Source: Gammaproteobacteria bacterium RIFCSPHIGHO2_12_FULL_36_30 (lineage in GTDB: Bacteria; Pseudomonadota; Gammaproteobacteria; Coxiellales; Coxiellaceae). Taken from it: a DNA stretch of 64,000 nucleotides. Under the pieces are notes generated by a model that had not been told where the DNA came from, did not search any database, and saw nothing but the letters and a program-made list of their open reading frames with translations. Below are positions 55,891 to 64,000 of this stretch, piece after piece (the stretch's first letter is position 1; each line of letters starts with the position of its first letter). The position numbers and the translations under genes were made by a program. The stretch spans positions 521,167 through 585,166 of the forward strand of contig MGXU01000010.1 in assembly GCA_001801815.1 (NCBI GenBank), written 5' to 3'.

Positions 55891-56325
55891 ATGAAAAACT
55901 TTTTGCGTTCACTATTATTAGTTTGCGTAACTTTATTTTCAACTACAATATTAGCCGATAATTTATCTGTTCACGTTCATTCAGGAATTGATTTTTCAAA
56001 ATTAAATCATAATAATCGACCTGTATGGATGCAAATAAGTGTGGTGATGCCTAATGGTGAAAAAAGTCTGAGTGGAAAATCACATTCAACAATCACGAAC
56101 GAGATTATCAACACAACAGATCCGATCACTGAGCTTCATATGTATAACTCATTTTTACCAGGGATTGTCATAATGAGTTTCGAAATCCTGGATCGAAAAA
56201 ATTCTGAAACATACTACAGTTGCAGCAAAAAACTTTATATAAAGAAATTTAATGACAAAACAAATTATTTAATTTCATTAAATGGTTTGGAAAGTAACAA
56301 TTGTTCGTTTAGGATTTTGCAGTAG
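55891..56325 (+). CDS. Secreted hypothetical protein
   Basis: About 144 residues from ATG 55891, with AAGGA 8-10 bp upstream; an ATG 6 bp earlier is too close to that site. Signal peptide MKNFLRSLLLVCVTLFSTTILA, then a beta-rich mature domain with two Cys (YYSCSKKLY, NNCSFRIL). No family recognised. The last 48 bp overlap the convergent F-box gene. Confidence 0.65.
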   Translation: MKNFLRSLLLVCVTLFSTTILADNLSVHVHSGIDFSKLNHNNRPVWMQISVVMPNGEKSLSGKSHSTITNEIINTTDPITELHMYNSFLPGIVIMSFEILDRKNSETYYSCSKKLYIKKFNDKTNYLISLNGLESNNCSFRILQ

Positions 56326-56943
56326 GGTATTATTACTTTTAAAGTCACGTATTTTTTTCTCATGATGTTTATAGAACTTATACATCTCATTACCACGTTT
56401 ACGAAATGCTAAACCTTGTTTCGTATCTTTCGGCACTAAGAAAACCCCCGACACTACAAACAGGTATGCGAAAAACATAGAAAACGCAGCAATTTCACGA
56501 CGGACAATGAAGTACGTATAACAAGAAAGCGCAAACGCAAAAGGACCATAAATCAGGATAAACCACTCCTTAGTTATTTTATAATTTTTTATTTGGTTGC
56601 GCTGTTTGATTGGAAAATATAACGTATCATGATCATGACCTGTTAGTACTACTGGTAGCATTATTCCAAATAGAAAAAAATGCTTATTATAATCTCTCGC
56701 ACAAGATTGTAACTTGCGAACCGACACTAATATTTCAGCTACTTTTTTTACAGATTCTCTTTCGGAAGTATGAATAAGTTGTCTGTGAGCGTTGCTTGTA
56801 GCGGAAAAATTTAGAATATCGCTCAGCGATAAAAATTCAAAAATGTTCTCAATAACATCTGGGACTGTAATAGAACCTGTGAAATTTAATTGTGCCCTAC
56901 GTAAGATACCTTCCTCAGAGATGTCGATGACTCCACGCGACAT
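56278..56943 (-). CDS. F-box domain membrane protein (candidate effector)
   Basis: 221 residues. An F-box motif is plain at 25-58: VPDVIENIFEFLSLSDILNF then SATSNAHRQLI, matching the eukaryotic L/P..I...IF.FLSL.D...S.....R.LI pattern that binds SKP1. Two or three membrane helices follow (FFLFGIMLPVVLTG, LIYGPFAFALSCYTYFIV, FSMFFAYLFVVSGVFLV) and a basic tail. F-boxes are eukaryotic modules; bacterial copies are known as translocated effectors in Legionella and others. No secretion machinery is in the window, so translocation is inferred. An F-box tied to host membranes would be unusual. Confidence 0.7.
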   Translation of the reverse strand: MSRGVIDISEEGILRRAQLNFTGSITVPDVIENIFEFLSLSDILNFSATSNAHRQLIHTSERESVKKVAEILVSVRKLQSCARDYNKHFFLFGIMLPVVLTGHDHDTLYFPIKQRNQIKNYKITKEWFILIYGPFAFALSCYTYFIVRREIAAFSMFFAYLFVVSGVFLVPKDTKQGLAFRKRGNEMYKFYKHHEKKIRDFKSNNTLLQNPKRTIVTFQTI

Positions 56944-57029
56944 TGGTTTTACCCCTGTGATTTATTGACTTCAAAAAAATTACCACAAAAACCTTCCTGC
57001 AAAGTTATTTTGAATGATAAGTCACGCCA

Positions 57030-58721
57030 TTAGATACCAATCCGACTTTTACGCACTTCTTCATCCCGCAGCTCACGTCGTAATATTTTACCAACTGTTG
57101 ACAGGGGTAATGCATCACGAAACTCTACTAAATGAGGCACTTTGTAAGCAGTTAAAGAATTGCGAGAAAAAGCAATTAATTCTTGTTCGGTCAGCGCAGG
57201 ATCTTTTTTTACAACAAATGCTTTTAATGCTTCGCCTGTTTTTTCAGATGGAATACCAATCACTGCAACACTCAAAACACCTGGATGTGATGCGAGCACC
57301 GCTTCAACTTCATTCGGATAAACATTAAATCCTGAAACTAACACCATATCTTTTTTGCGATCGACAATATAAACAAATCCATCTTCATCCATGTAACCAA
57401 TATCACCAGTATGAAACCAACCCTCTTCATCAATCGCATTTTTTGTCTCGATGGGTTGATGCCAATATCCGCTCATCACTTGCGGGCCTTTCGCACAAAT
57501 TTCGCCTGTTTCTTTAAATGACACATCATGATTATTTTCATCGCGAATAGTAATGTCAGTTGATGAAACCGGTAAACCAACGCTTCCAGTAAAAGATTTA
57601 TTACTCACGGGACATAATGTAATAACAGGACTTGTTTCTGTTAATCCATAACCTTCTAAAACAGCATTACCCGTCACTTTTTGCCAGCGATCAGCAACCG
57701 CTTTTTGCATTGCCATTCCACCCGAAATCGTTAACGCTAATTTCGAAAAATCTACATTTTTAAAATCAGCATTATTTAATAATCCATTAAACAAAGTATT
57801 TAATCCGATCATCATTGTCATGCCACAATGTTTAATTGCTTTGACAAAACTTTTCATATCACGCGGATTGGTAATTAAAACACTCGACGCACCCATTGGA
57901 AAAATACACATGCCGCAAACTGTTAACGAAAAAATATGATAAAGCGGCAACGCACCAATTAACACGCCATGATTTTGCGCTTCAACATCGTGAATCCAAA
58001 CAGCACACTGCAACACATTTGCAATAATATTGCGATGCGATAACATTGCACCTTTTGAAACACCTGTTGTGCCGCCGGTATATTGTAAAAATGCAAGATC
58101 AGTATTTTGCATTTCAACCAAATCAAATGATAATTTTTTTCCACGCGCCAAACAATTTTTAAAAAATAATGCTCTGGGCAAATAATATTGTGGGATTTTT
58201 TTCTGACAATATTTTACAGCAAAATTAAAAAACGCGCCTTTGAGCGATCCTAATAAATCGCCAATTTTAGTAATAATAATATTTTTTATTTTTATTTTTG
58301 GTAATGCACTTTCTAAATGATCGGCAAAATTTTCTAAGACAATAATTGTTTCTGCACCAGAATCATTTACCTGTGACGCTAATTCTGGCGCTGTATATAA
58401 CGGATTAATATTCGTAACAATCAAGCCTGCTTTTAATGCACCGAAAATTGCAATAGGGTATTGCAAAACATTCGGCATCATCATTGCAATGCGATCACCT
58501 TTTTTTAATTTTAAATCATGTTGTAAAAATGCTGCGAAATCACGAATTAATATTTTCATTTCGTGATAAGCAATCGTCACGCCAAAATTAGTGAATGCAG
58601 GACGATCTGAAAAATCTTTTTCATATTTTTCAAATAAATCGACCAATGATGTAAATTGATCGGGATTAATTGTTTCAGGTACACCTTTGGTGTAGTGTTG
58701 AAACCAAACTTTATTTGTCAT
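57030..58721 (-). CDS. fadD: Long-chain-fatty-acid--CoA ligase
   Basis: 563 residues. ANL enzyme with LQYTGGTTGVSKGAML (near 207-222), GYGLTETSP, TGDIGYMDEDGFVYIVDRKKDMVLVSGFNVYPNEVE (linker) and TVGKILRRELR at the end. Activates fatty acids to acyl-CoA at the inner membrane. Its ATG overlaps the fadE stop, so acyl-CoA making and first oxidation step are coupled. Confidence 0.95.
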   Translation of the reverse strand: MTNKVWFQHYTKGVPETINPDQFTSLVDLFEKYEKDFSDRPAFTNFGVTIAYHEMKILIRDFAAFLQHDLKLKKGDRIAMMMPNVLQYPIAIFGALKAGLIVTNINPLYTAPELASQVNDSGAETIIVLENFADHLESALPKIKIKNIIITKIGDLLGSLKGAFFNFAVKYCQKKIPQYYLPRALFFKNCLARGKKLSFDLVEMQNTDLAFLQYTGGTTGVSKGAMLSHRNIIANVLQCAVWIHDVEAQNHGVLIGALPLYHIFSLTVCGMCIFPMGASSVLITNPRDMKSFVKAIKHCGMTMMIGLNTLFNGLLNNADFKNVDFSKLALTISGGMAMQKAVADRWQKVTGNAVLEGYGLTETSPVITLCPVSNKSFTGSVGLPVSSTDITIRDENNHDVSFKETGEICAKGPQVMSGYWHQPIETKNAIDEEGWFHTGDIGYMDEDGFVYIVDRKKDMVLVSGFNVYPNEVEAVLASHPGVLSVAVIGIPSEKTGEALKAFVVKKDPALTEQELIAFSRNSLTAYKVPHLVEFRDALPLSTVGKILRRELRDEEVRKSRIGI

Positions 58722-61138
58722 GCAAAAACATCCGCTGCAAAATCATCTACATTAATGACATCCATTTTTTCAGCAAATGTTGTTGTTAATAATTTTGCTT
58801 CATCGGAAGTAATGACTTTATGTGATAATGCTGTTTGTATCCATTCAGAACGTGTTTTTGATTCTAATGGATATTCGCGACGCGCAGCATTTAATTTTTT
58901 CTCAAGCGGTTCGACCGCAATCACTTGCGCTAAAATAGAATTAATTTTCGCGGCAGGATTATTTTCATTCGGCGTAATATATAAATCTTTTGCCAAACGT
59001 TCACGAAACGAACTTGGCTCCGTCATTAATTTCGCAACTTTCGCGCCTAATTTATCACTCGGCGGAGATAAATATTTTCCGCGCGGAAAAATAACACCGT
59101 AGCGAAATATTTTTCCGATTAAACGATTTGGAAAATTAGATAAAATTCCATCCAGCTCCATTTGCATATTGTATAATAAATTTTGACAAATCCATTTTAC
59201 CACTGGAAATTCTGCTTCGGGACATTTTGATTCTTCATAAAAACGCAACACAGAAGATCCAATATATAAATTACTGAGTAAATCACCATAACGCGCCGAT
59301 AATTTTTCTGCGCGTTTTAATTCACCGCCCATAAATACCATTGCCATATCTGCCATGTATGCGAGCGCTGCAGAAAAACGTGAAAATTGTTGGTAATAAC
59401 GTTTTAATTTTCCACGCGGCGCACGCGCTAATCGACCATTGGTTAATCCTAAAATAAATGCGCGCACTTTATTGCTCATCATAAAACCGATATGACCAAA
59501 AATCGCTTTATCAAAATTTTGTAAACCAACAGCGCGATCAGCATTTGTTGCCGCCATCATTTCTGCTAACACATAAGGATGACAACGCACTGCGCCTTGA
59601 CCAAAAATAATCATTGATCGCGTTAAAATATTTGCGCCTTCAACCGTAATGCTGACAGGTAATTCAATATAACCTTGCGCCAAATAATTTTTTGGCCCCA
59701 TGCAAATACCTTTACCACCATTCACATCCATCGCATCAATAATTGTGCGGCGCGCCATTTCAGTTGTGTGATATTTTGCAATTGCAGATGCAACAGCAGG
59801 ACGTGCACCTTGATCTAAAGTTGAAACAGTAAATACGCGTGTTGCTTCCATCGCATAAATATTCGTTGCCATGCGCGTTAACGCTTCTTCAATTCCACCG
59901 AATTTTCCAATCGGCATATGAAATTGTTGACGAATACGTGTGTAAGCACCAGTTGCTAATGCAGCTAAACGCGAACCACCCGTTACCATTGATGGTAAAG
60001 AAATTCCGCGACCTGCCGCTAAACATTCCATCAACATGCGCCAACCATGTCCCGCCATTTTGACGCCGCCAATAATTGCATCAATTGGAACAATAACATC
60101 GTGACCTTGTGTTGGACCATTTGGAAATGGGCTGTGTAATGGAACATGTCGACGACCAATTTCAACATTTTTTAAATGCGCAGGAATTAATGCGCAAGTA
60201 ATCCCTAAAGATTCTTCATTTCCTAATAAATGATCTGGATCATATAATTTAAATGCTAAACCCAATAAGGTTGCGACTGGCGCTAAAGTAATATAACGTT
60301 TATTCCAATTCAATCGCATGCATAATTGTTTTTTGCCTTCAAATTCTGCTTCGCAAACAATTCCATAATCTTCAATTGCACCTGCATCTGATCCTGCAAC
60401 TGGACTTGTTAGCGCAAAACAAGGTACATCATCACCTTTTGCTAAACGCGGCAAATAAAAATCTTTTTGCTCTTCAGTTCCATAACGCAATAATAATTCA
60501 GCAGGCCCTAATGAATTTGGAACGCTTGTTAAAATGGCAGTAGCACAACTTGCGCTCGCTAATTTTGTAATCACTTGTGAATGTGCAAAATGTGAAAATT
60601 CCATTCCGCCATATTTTTTTGGAATAATCATTCCTAAAAAACCATTTCTACGCAAATAATCTAATAATGCTGTGGGAATATTCATGCTGTGATGCATTTC
60701 CCACGCATTCACCATCGTGCAAAATTTTTCAACGGGACCATCCATGAATGCACGTTCTTCAGCGGACAATTGCGAAATCGGCGCTTGTTGTAATTTTTCC
60801 CAATTCGGCATGCCAGAAAATAATTCCGCTTCCCAACCAATGCTTCCTGCAGTTAATGCTTCACGTTCTGTGTCAGATAAAGTTGGCATCACTTGTTTAT
60901 AATAATGAAACAATGCACGTGACAATAAATGACGACGCAATGGACGAATATTAAGCGGAATCAATACGGCTGCGTGCACTAACCAAAAAATTGTGAGCGC
61001 AAACGGATGAAATGGAGAAAAATAAGAACAGAGAAGTAAAAAAACAGCGAGACCAATTGTCCACACTGACAGTGACGCCCGCTGAAATGCAAGCACCACA
61101 ATTACCGCCAACCACAAAACTATCCACAATGCGATCAT
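58718..61138 (-). CDS. fadE: Acyl-CoA dehydrogenase FadE
   Basis: 806 residues, the long FadE form. N-terminal membrane helices (IALWIVLWLAVIVVLAF, WTIGLAVFLLLCSY) are followed by the acyl-CoA dehydrogenase fold with MIIPKKYGGMEFS, FALTSPVAGSDAGA, the DVNGGKGICMGP segment and TVEGANILTRSMIIFGQGA, then the FadE C-terminal domain. First step of beta-oxidation. Upstream gene of the fadE-fadD operon. Confidence 0.96.
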   Translation of the reverse strand: MIALWIVLWLAVIVVLAFQRASLSVWTIGLAVFLLLCSYFSPFHPFALTIFWLVHAAVLIPLNIRPLRRHLLSRALFHYYKQVMPTLSDTEREALTAGSIGWEAELFSGMPNWEKLQQAPISQLSAEERAFMDGPVEKFCTMVNAWEMHHSMNIPTALLDYLRRNGFLGMIIPKKYGGMEFSHFAHSQVITKLASASCATAILTSVPNSLGPAELLLRYGTEEQKDFYLPRLAKGDDVPCFALTSPVAGSDAGAIEDYGIVCEAEFEGKKQLCMRLNWNKRYITLAPVATLLGLAFKLYDPDHLLGNEESLGITCALIPAHLKNVEIGRRHVPLHSPFPNGPTQGHDVIVPIDAIIGGVKMAGHGWRMLMECLAAGRGISLPSMVTGGSRLAALATGAYTRIRQQFHMPIGKFGGIEEALTRMATNIYAMEATRVFTVSTLDQGARPAVASAIAKYHTTEMARRTIIDAMDVNGGKGICMGPKNYLAQGYIELPVSITVEGANILTRSMIIFGQGAVRCHPYVLAEMMAATNADRAVGLQNFDKAIFGHIGFMMSNKVRAFILGLTNGRLARAPRGKLKRYYQQFSRFSAALAYMADMAMVFMGGELKRAEKLSARYGDLLSNLYIGSSVLRFYEESKCPEAEFPVVKWICQNLLYNMQMELDGILSNFPNRLIGKIFRYGVIFPRGKYLSPPSDKLGAKVAKLMTEPSSFRERLAKDLYITPNENNPAAKINSILAQVIAVEPLEKKLNAARREYPLESKTRSEWIQTALSHKVITSDEAKLLTTTFAEKMDVINVDDFAADVFA

Positions 61139-61273
61139 TTTTTACTCCCTCAAAAACGCTTTTCAAACTCGAGTTGCTAAAAATACCACATTGTACAGAA
61201 AAAATAATTATTTTTATTTAGTTTCTTGAGTTAAAATGCGTTTCTGCGATCAGTTTTAATCAGGAATTTTTTT

Positions 61274-61834
61274 ATGGCAAAATATGAAGCACTTCCAACA
61301 ACCGCAATTCTTCCAAATGGAACAATGTTACAAGCGCATCATTTACCAGAATTGGTGCACATGGATGATCCTGCATTATCTGTCATGAGTGATTTTACTT
61401 TAACAGCACCACACACAATTAAACCAACCGATAATATGGATCAAGCAATTAATGAAATGGAAATTAGCAGCGTGCATTTATTATTAGTAATTAATGACGA
61501 TGGACACTTTCAAGGAATTATTAGTTCAGAAGATGTGTGGGGTGAAAAACCAATTAAATTAATTCAAGAGCGTCGCGTGCATCGCGATCAAGTTTTAGTG
61601 CGCGCAATTATGGTACCATATTCAGAAATTACTGCGCTTGATTTTTCAATTATTAAAACAGCAAAAGTTGGTAATATTGTGAAAACATTATCTGCACACA
61701 AACAACATTACGCACTTGCAGTTTCACCTTGTCCTGATACAGAAGTACAAATCATTCGCGGGATTTTTACCGCGTCACAAATTAGTAAACAACTTCATGC
61801 TGATATTACTGATGTTTTCGGTGGAGCGTTATGA
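61274..61834 (+). CDS. CBS-domain protein
   Basis: 186 residues with a pair of CBS domains: VMSDFTLTAPHTIKPTDNMDQAINEMEISSVHLLLVINDDGHFQGIISSEDVW (about 35-90) and a second, less regular one (about 110-175, YSEITALDFSIIKTAKVGNIVKTLSAHKQHYALAV). CBS pairs bind adenosyl ligands. CAGGAA precedes the ATG. It overlaps the flavoprotein gene by 4 bp (ATGA), implying a functional pair. Confidence 0.88.
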   Translation: MAKYEALPTTAILPNGTMLQAHHLPELVHMDDPALSVMSDFTLTAPHTIKPTDNMDQAINEMEISSVHLLLVINDDGHFQGIISSEDVWGEKPIKLIQERRVHRDQVLVRAIMVPYSEITALDFSIIKTAKVGNIVKTLSAHKQHYALAVSPCPDTEVQIIRGIFTASQISKQLHADITDVFGGAL

Positions 61835-62988
61835 TGGAAAAAAAATCACATGATGTGATTATTGTAGGCAGCGGACCCGCAGGTGCAAGTTGCGCTTACA
61901 ATATAAAAAGATTTAATCCAAATGCGTCTGTTTTACTAATTGATAAAGCATCTTTTCCGCGATATAAACCTTGCGGCGGCGGGATTTCACCCGATGTAAA
62001 AAATTATTTAGATTTTGATTTAACTGAATCACTGGATTCGCGGTGTCGTGAATTATTTATTGTAACTAATAAACAAAAACAAAATGGTGATTGCGATATT
62101 TTAATGGTGCGTCGCGAACACTTCGATCATTTTCTCGTAAAAAAAGCGCAAGAGCGCGGTGTTGAAATAATAACTGATTGCGAAGTAATTGATATTGAAA
62201 ATACAAAATTGAATGCGGTTGTTAAAACAAAAAAAGGTGATTTTTGCGGAAAAATTATTGTACTTGCGGAAGGTGGTTCTGGAAAATTAGCGCGTAAATT
62301 AAAAATTGCGCCGAATAATAATGTTGCGGCTGCTTTAGAATACGAACATTATCAAACACACAATGAAAATGCGATAGAGATCAGCTTCGACGAAGTGTGC
62401 GGCGGTTATGCTTGGGTTTTTCCAAAATCAGATGGTTTGTCTGTCGGCATTGGCGGATTTTTTGATCCGAAAAAAAATGGTTCTGCAGGTTTACCACAAA
62501 AATTAAAAAATTATTCGAAGCAACAAAATATAAATGAATTTGATCGCAAACATTGGCATGGTCATCCGATACAATTATACAGCGGAAGAAAAAAATTAGC
62601 GCACAATCGCATTATTTTAATTGGTGAAATTGCAGGTTGCGTTGATCCATTAACCGCAGAAGGAATTCGCCCTGCAATTAAAAGTGCTTATTTTGCAGCA
62701 CAAACCATCGCACAATCCATTTCACAAAATAATATTAAATTATTAAAAAAATATAATAAAATATTTCATCACGAAATCGGAAAAGATTTTCGCATGGCGC
62801 GCATTGCATCTTATTTTTTAAGTCGTAACACGCAAGCAATTTTTTCTTCGCGTTTATCAACCGCAACCATCGCGCGTTTTATGGATATTTTTAGTGGTCG
62901 CACAACGTATCGCAATATCATTACATTCAAAAAAATATTTCGGATGATTAAAATGAATTTATTTCAGAAAAATACGAATGCACTTTAA
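61831..62988 (+). CDS. FAD-dependent oxidoreductase, geranylgeranyl-reductase-like
   Basis: 385 residues. N-terminal Rossmann HDVIIVGSGPAGASCAYN (7-24), the PRYKPCGGGIS motif with redox Cys (near 45-55) and LIGEIAGCVDPLTAEGIRPAIKSAYFAA (near 262-290), the pattern of geranylgeranyl reductases and related flavoproteins. These saturate isoprenoid chains or oxidise lipid-like substrates. The substrate here is unknown; coupling to a CBS protein suggests energy-state control. Confidence 0.88.
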   Translation: MMEKKSHDVIIVGSGPAGASCAYNIKRFNPNASVLLIDKASFPRYKPCGGGISPDVKNYLDFDLTESLDSRCRELFIVTNKQKQNGDCDILMVRREHFDHFLVKKAQERGVEIITDCEVIDIENTKLNAVVKTKKGDFCGKIIVLAEGGSGKLARKLKIAPNNNVAAALEYEHYQTHNENAIEISFDEVCGGYAWVFPKSDGLSVGIGGFFDPKKNGSAGLPQKLKNYSKQQNINEFDRKHWHGHPIQLYSGRKKLAHNRIILIGEIAGCVDPLTAEGIRPAIKSAYFAAQTIAQSISQNNIKLLKKYNKIFHHEIGKDFRMARIASYFLSRNTQAIFSSRLSTATIARFMDIFSGRTTYRNIITFKKIFRMIKMNLFQKNTNAL

Positions 62989-63008
62989 CAAGCGCAGCCC
63001 CTTCAGAA

Positions 63009-63028
63009 GCTCGCGCGGCAGCGTGAGC
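63009..63028. terminator. GC-rich hairpin between convergent genes
   Basis: GCTCGCGC, GGCA, GCGTGAGC forms an 8-bp stem with one wobble, between the flavoprotein stop (62988) and the acyltransferase stop (63032). No T-run, so it is only a possible terminator. Notably GC-rich against the surroundings. Confidence 0.4.
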
Positions 63029-63031
63029 GCA

Positions 63032-64000
63032 TTATTTCATGTTAGATTTTCTCAACCATTTATTCATCGGCTCTGAAAAATAACTAGCGAGTAATTGTCC
63101 AGTTATTCCTGATAAAATTAACACGCATAAATATAACGCAAAAACATGCGCATCTGATTCTGCGCGATTAAATAAAAATAACATAAATAAAATTACAAAA
63201 AACGAATGTGTTAAATAAATTTCATAACTGTTGCGACCAAACCAACGCAGCGGTTTTGATAAAACACTACCTTTTGAATTGCTTTGTTGCATAAAAATTA
63301 AAATACAACCAATGCCGATTTCTAAAAATGTTGTATTGATCCCAATTTTAGTCACACCTATTTCATATGAAAAATGTCTAAAAAATAATATTAATGAAGA
63401 CAAGAAAATACCAGACAATAAAATTAATCTTAATTTTTTCTGATCAAATGTAAAATGATTTGAAATTAATGCACATAAGCAACCAATCGCGACGCCATCC
63501 ATATTTGAAAAGTAATAATACTCAGTCCAGCGTGTTTCATGTGGAAACATATTTGAAAATGGTGCGATCACAATCAATGCAAACATGAGTGAAAAAAATA
63601 GCGTACGGTTTTTAATAAATAAACAAGCGATCGGAAAAAATAAATAAAATACTTCTTCAATAGACAACGACCACAATACATCTAAATTTCCAGGCAAAAA
63701 TCCTGTTTTAATTCGCAATTCATTAATATGAAAAGTAAGCGCTGAAAATATCACTTCTGATAATGATGTTGTATGAATCACAAATCCATTCACACGCAAT
63801 AAATCTAAAACGCTCGAAATAATTAACAACAAAATCAAACACGGCATAATCCGCGAAAATCGCATTCGATAAAATTGTCCCGCATGAATATTCTCTAAAT
63901 TTCCCCATCGTCTCAAACAAACACTTGTAATTAAAAATCCAGAAATAACGAAAAAAATAATCACACCGTAATATCCAGTGTGAAAAATAATATTATTAAA
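63032..64000 (-). CDS. Acyltransferase 3 family protein (partial, 5' end beyond window)
   Basis: At least 323 residues; the frame has no stop up to the window edge and gives FHTGYYGVIIFFVISGFLIT, the start of the family core, so the true start is further right. Multi-pass membrane protein (about nine visible helices), with LWSLSIEEVFYLFFP, the acyltransferase-3 signature. OafA-like enzymes O-acetylate LPS or other surface glycans. The catalytic His-containing first helix is missing only because of the edge. Confidence 0.9.
   Translation of the reverse strand, partial: FNNIIFHTGYYGVIIFFVISGFLITSVCLRRWGNLENIHAGQFYRMRFSRIMPCLILLLIISSVLDLLRVNGFVIHTTSLSEVIFSALTFHINELRIKTGFLPGNLDVLWSLSIEEVFYLFFPIACLFIKNRTLFFSLMFALIVIAPFSNMFPHETRWTEYYYFSNMDGVAIGCLCALISNHFTFDQKKLRLILLSGIFLSSLILFFRHFSYEIGVTKIGINTTFLEIGIGCILIFMQQSNSKGSVLSKPLRWFGRNSYEIYLTHSFFVILFMLFLFNRAESDAHVFALYLCVLILSGITGQLLASYFSEPMNKWLRKSNMK

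Noticed and set aside
1-64000. Insertion sequences or prophage genes
   Set aside because: I saw no transposase, integrase or phage structural gene in any frame.

Overview
The window is AT-rich (my impression is about one third G+C) and looks like a chromosome segment of a gammaproteobacterium. The housekeeping order is gammaproteobacterial: thrS-infC-rpmI-rplT-pheS-pheT-ihfA-merR, the yceD/rpmF-plsX-fabHDG-acpP-fabF-mltG-tmk-holB-tatD run, and divergent rluC/rne. A type II (eukaryote-like) glutamine synthetase, an F-box membrane protein, a YopT-like candidate cysteine protease and several orphan membrane proteins suggest a host-associated lineage such as the Legionellales. That placement is an inference; no rRNA gene is present.

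Layout. 1-5.8 kb: the minus strand carries an operon that runs off the left edge and encodes an FcoT-like hotdog protein, an ATP-grasp ligase and a one-module NRPS (C-A-T-TE), a possible small peptide or lipopeptide pathway. 5.9-7.5 kb: GspA/GspB-like secretin assembly factors and a PA3496-family small protein. 7.5-10.7 kb: an AAA+/DUF4143 ATPase with repeats over its start, and recJ. 10.7-16.1 kb: a defence-like cluster with an unknown two-TM protein, rmuC, an unknown protein, an Eco47II-type restriction enzyme and its C5 methyltransferase. 16.4-22.8 kb: acetyltransferase, glnII, orphan membrane proteins, a three-copy 33-bp palindromic iteron, and a LysR/APC-permease pair. 22.8-31.6 kb: the fatty-acid operon with tatD, holB, tmk and mltG. 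31.7-34.1 kb: a RelE/HTH toxin-antitoxin pair and the candidate protease sit between rpmF and yceD, which are normally adjacent. 34.2-38.3 kb: yceD, rluC, rne. 38.3-41.8 kb: kdsB, a Trm112-like protein, orphans and tRNA-Pro(GGG). 41.8-49.1 kb: the IF3/L35/L20/PheRS/IHF operon, thrS and a tRNA-Val(GAC) with C at position 33. 49.1-56.9 kb: a 120-bp hairpin element, acetoacetyl-CoA synthetase, a frameshifted brnT with intact brnA, a second DUF4143 ATPase with tandem palindromes, ispG, secreted orphans and the F-box protein. 57-64 kb: fadD-fadE, a CBS-domain protein coupled to a geranylgeranyl-reductase-like flavoprotein, and an acyltransferase cut by the right edge.

How it works together. Most of the window is core metabolism (fatty-acid synthesis and oxidation, isoprenoid and Kdo synthesis, translation). 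It is interrupted by accessory modules: restriction-modification, two toxin-antitoxin loci, two DUF4143 ATPases and effector-like genes. Non-coding structure is rich: a dispersed heptamer family (CGTTAAC/CGTTATT) that forms spacers and even gene ends, a 33-bp iteron array, close palindrome clusters and a long imperfect hairpin. The strongest novelty leads are the NRPS/ATP-grasp/hotdog operon, the protease inserted in the fatty-acid locus, the F-box membrane protein and the repeat families.
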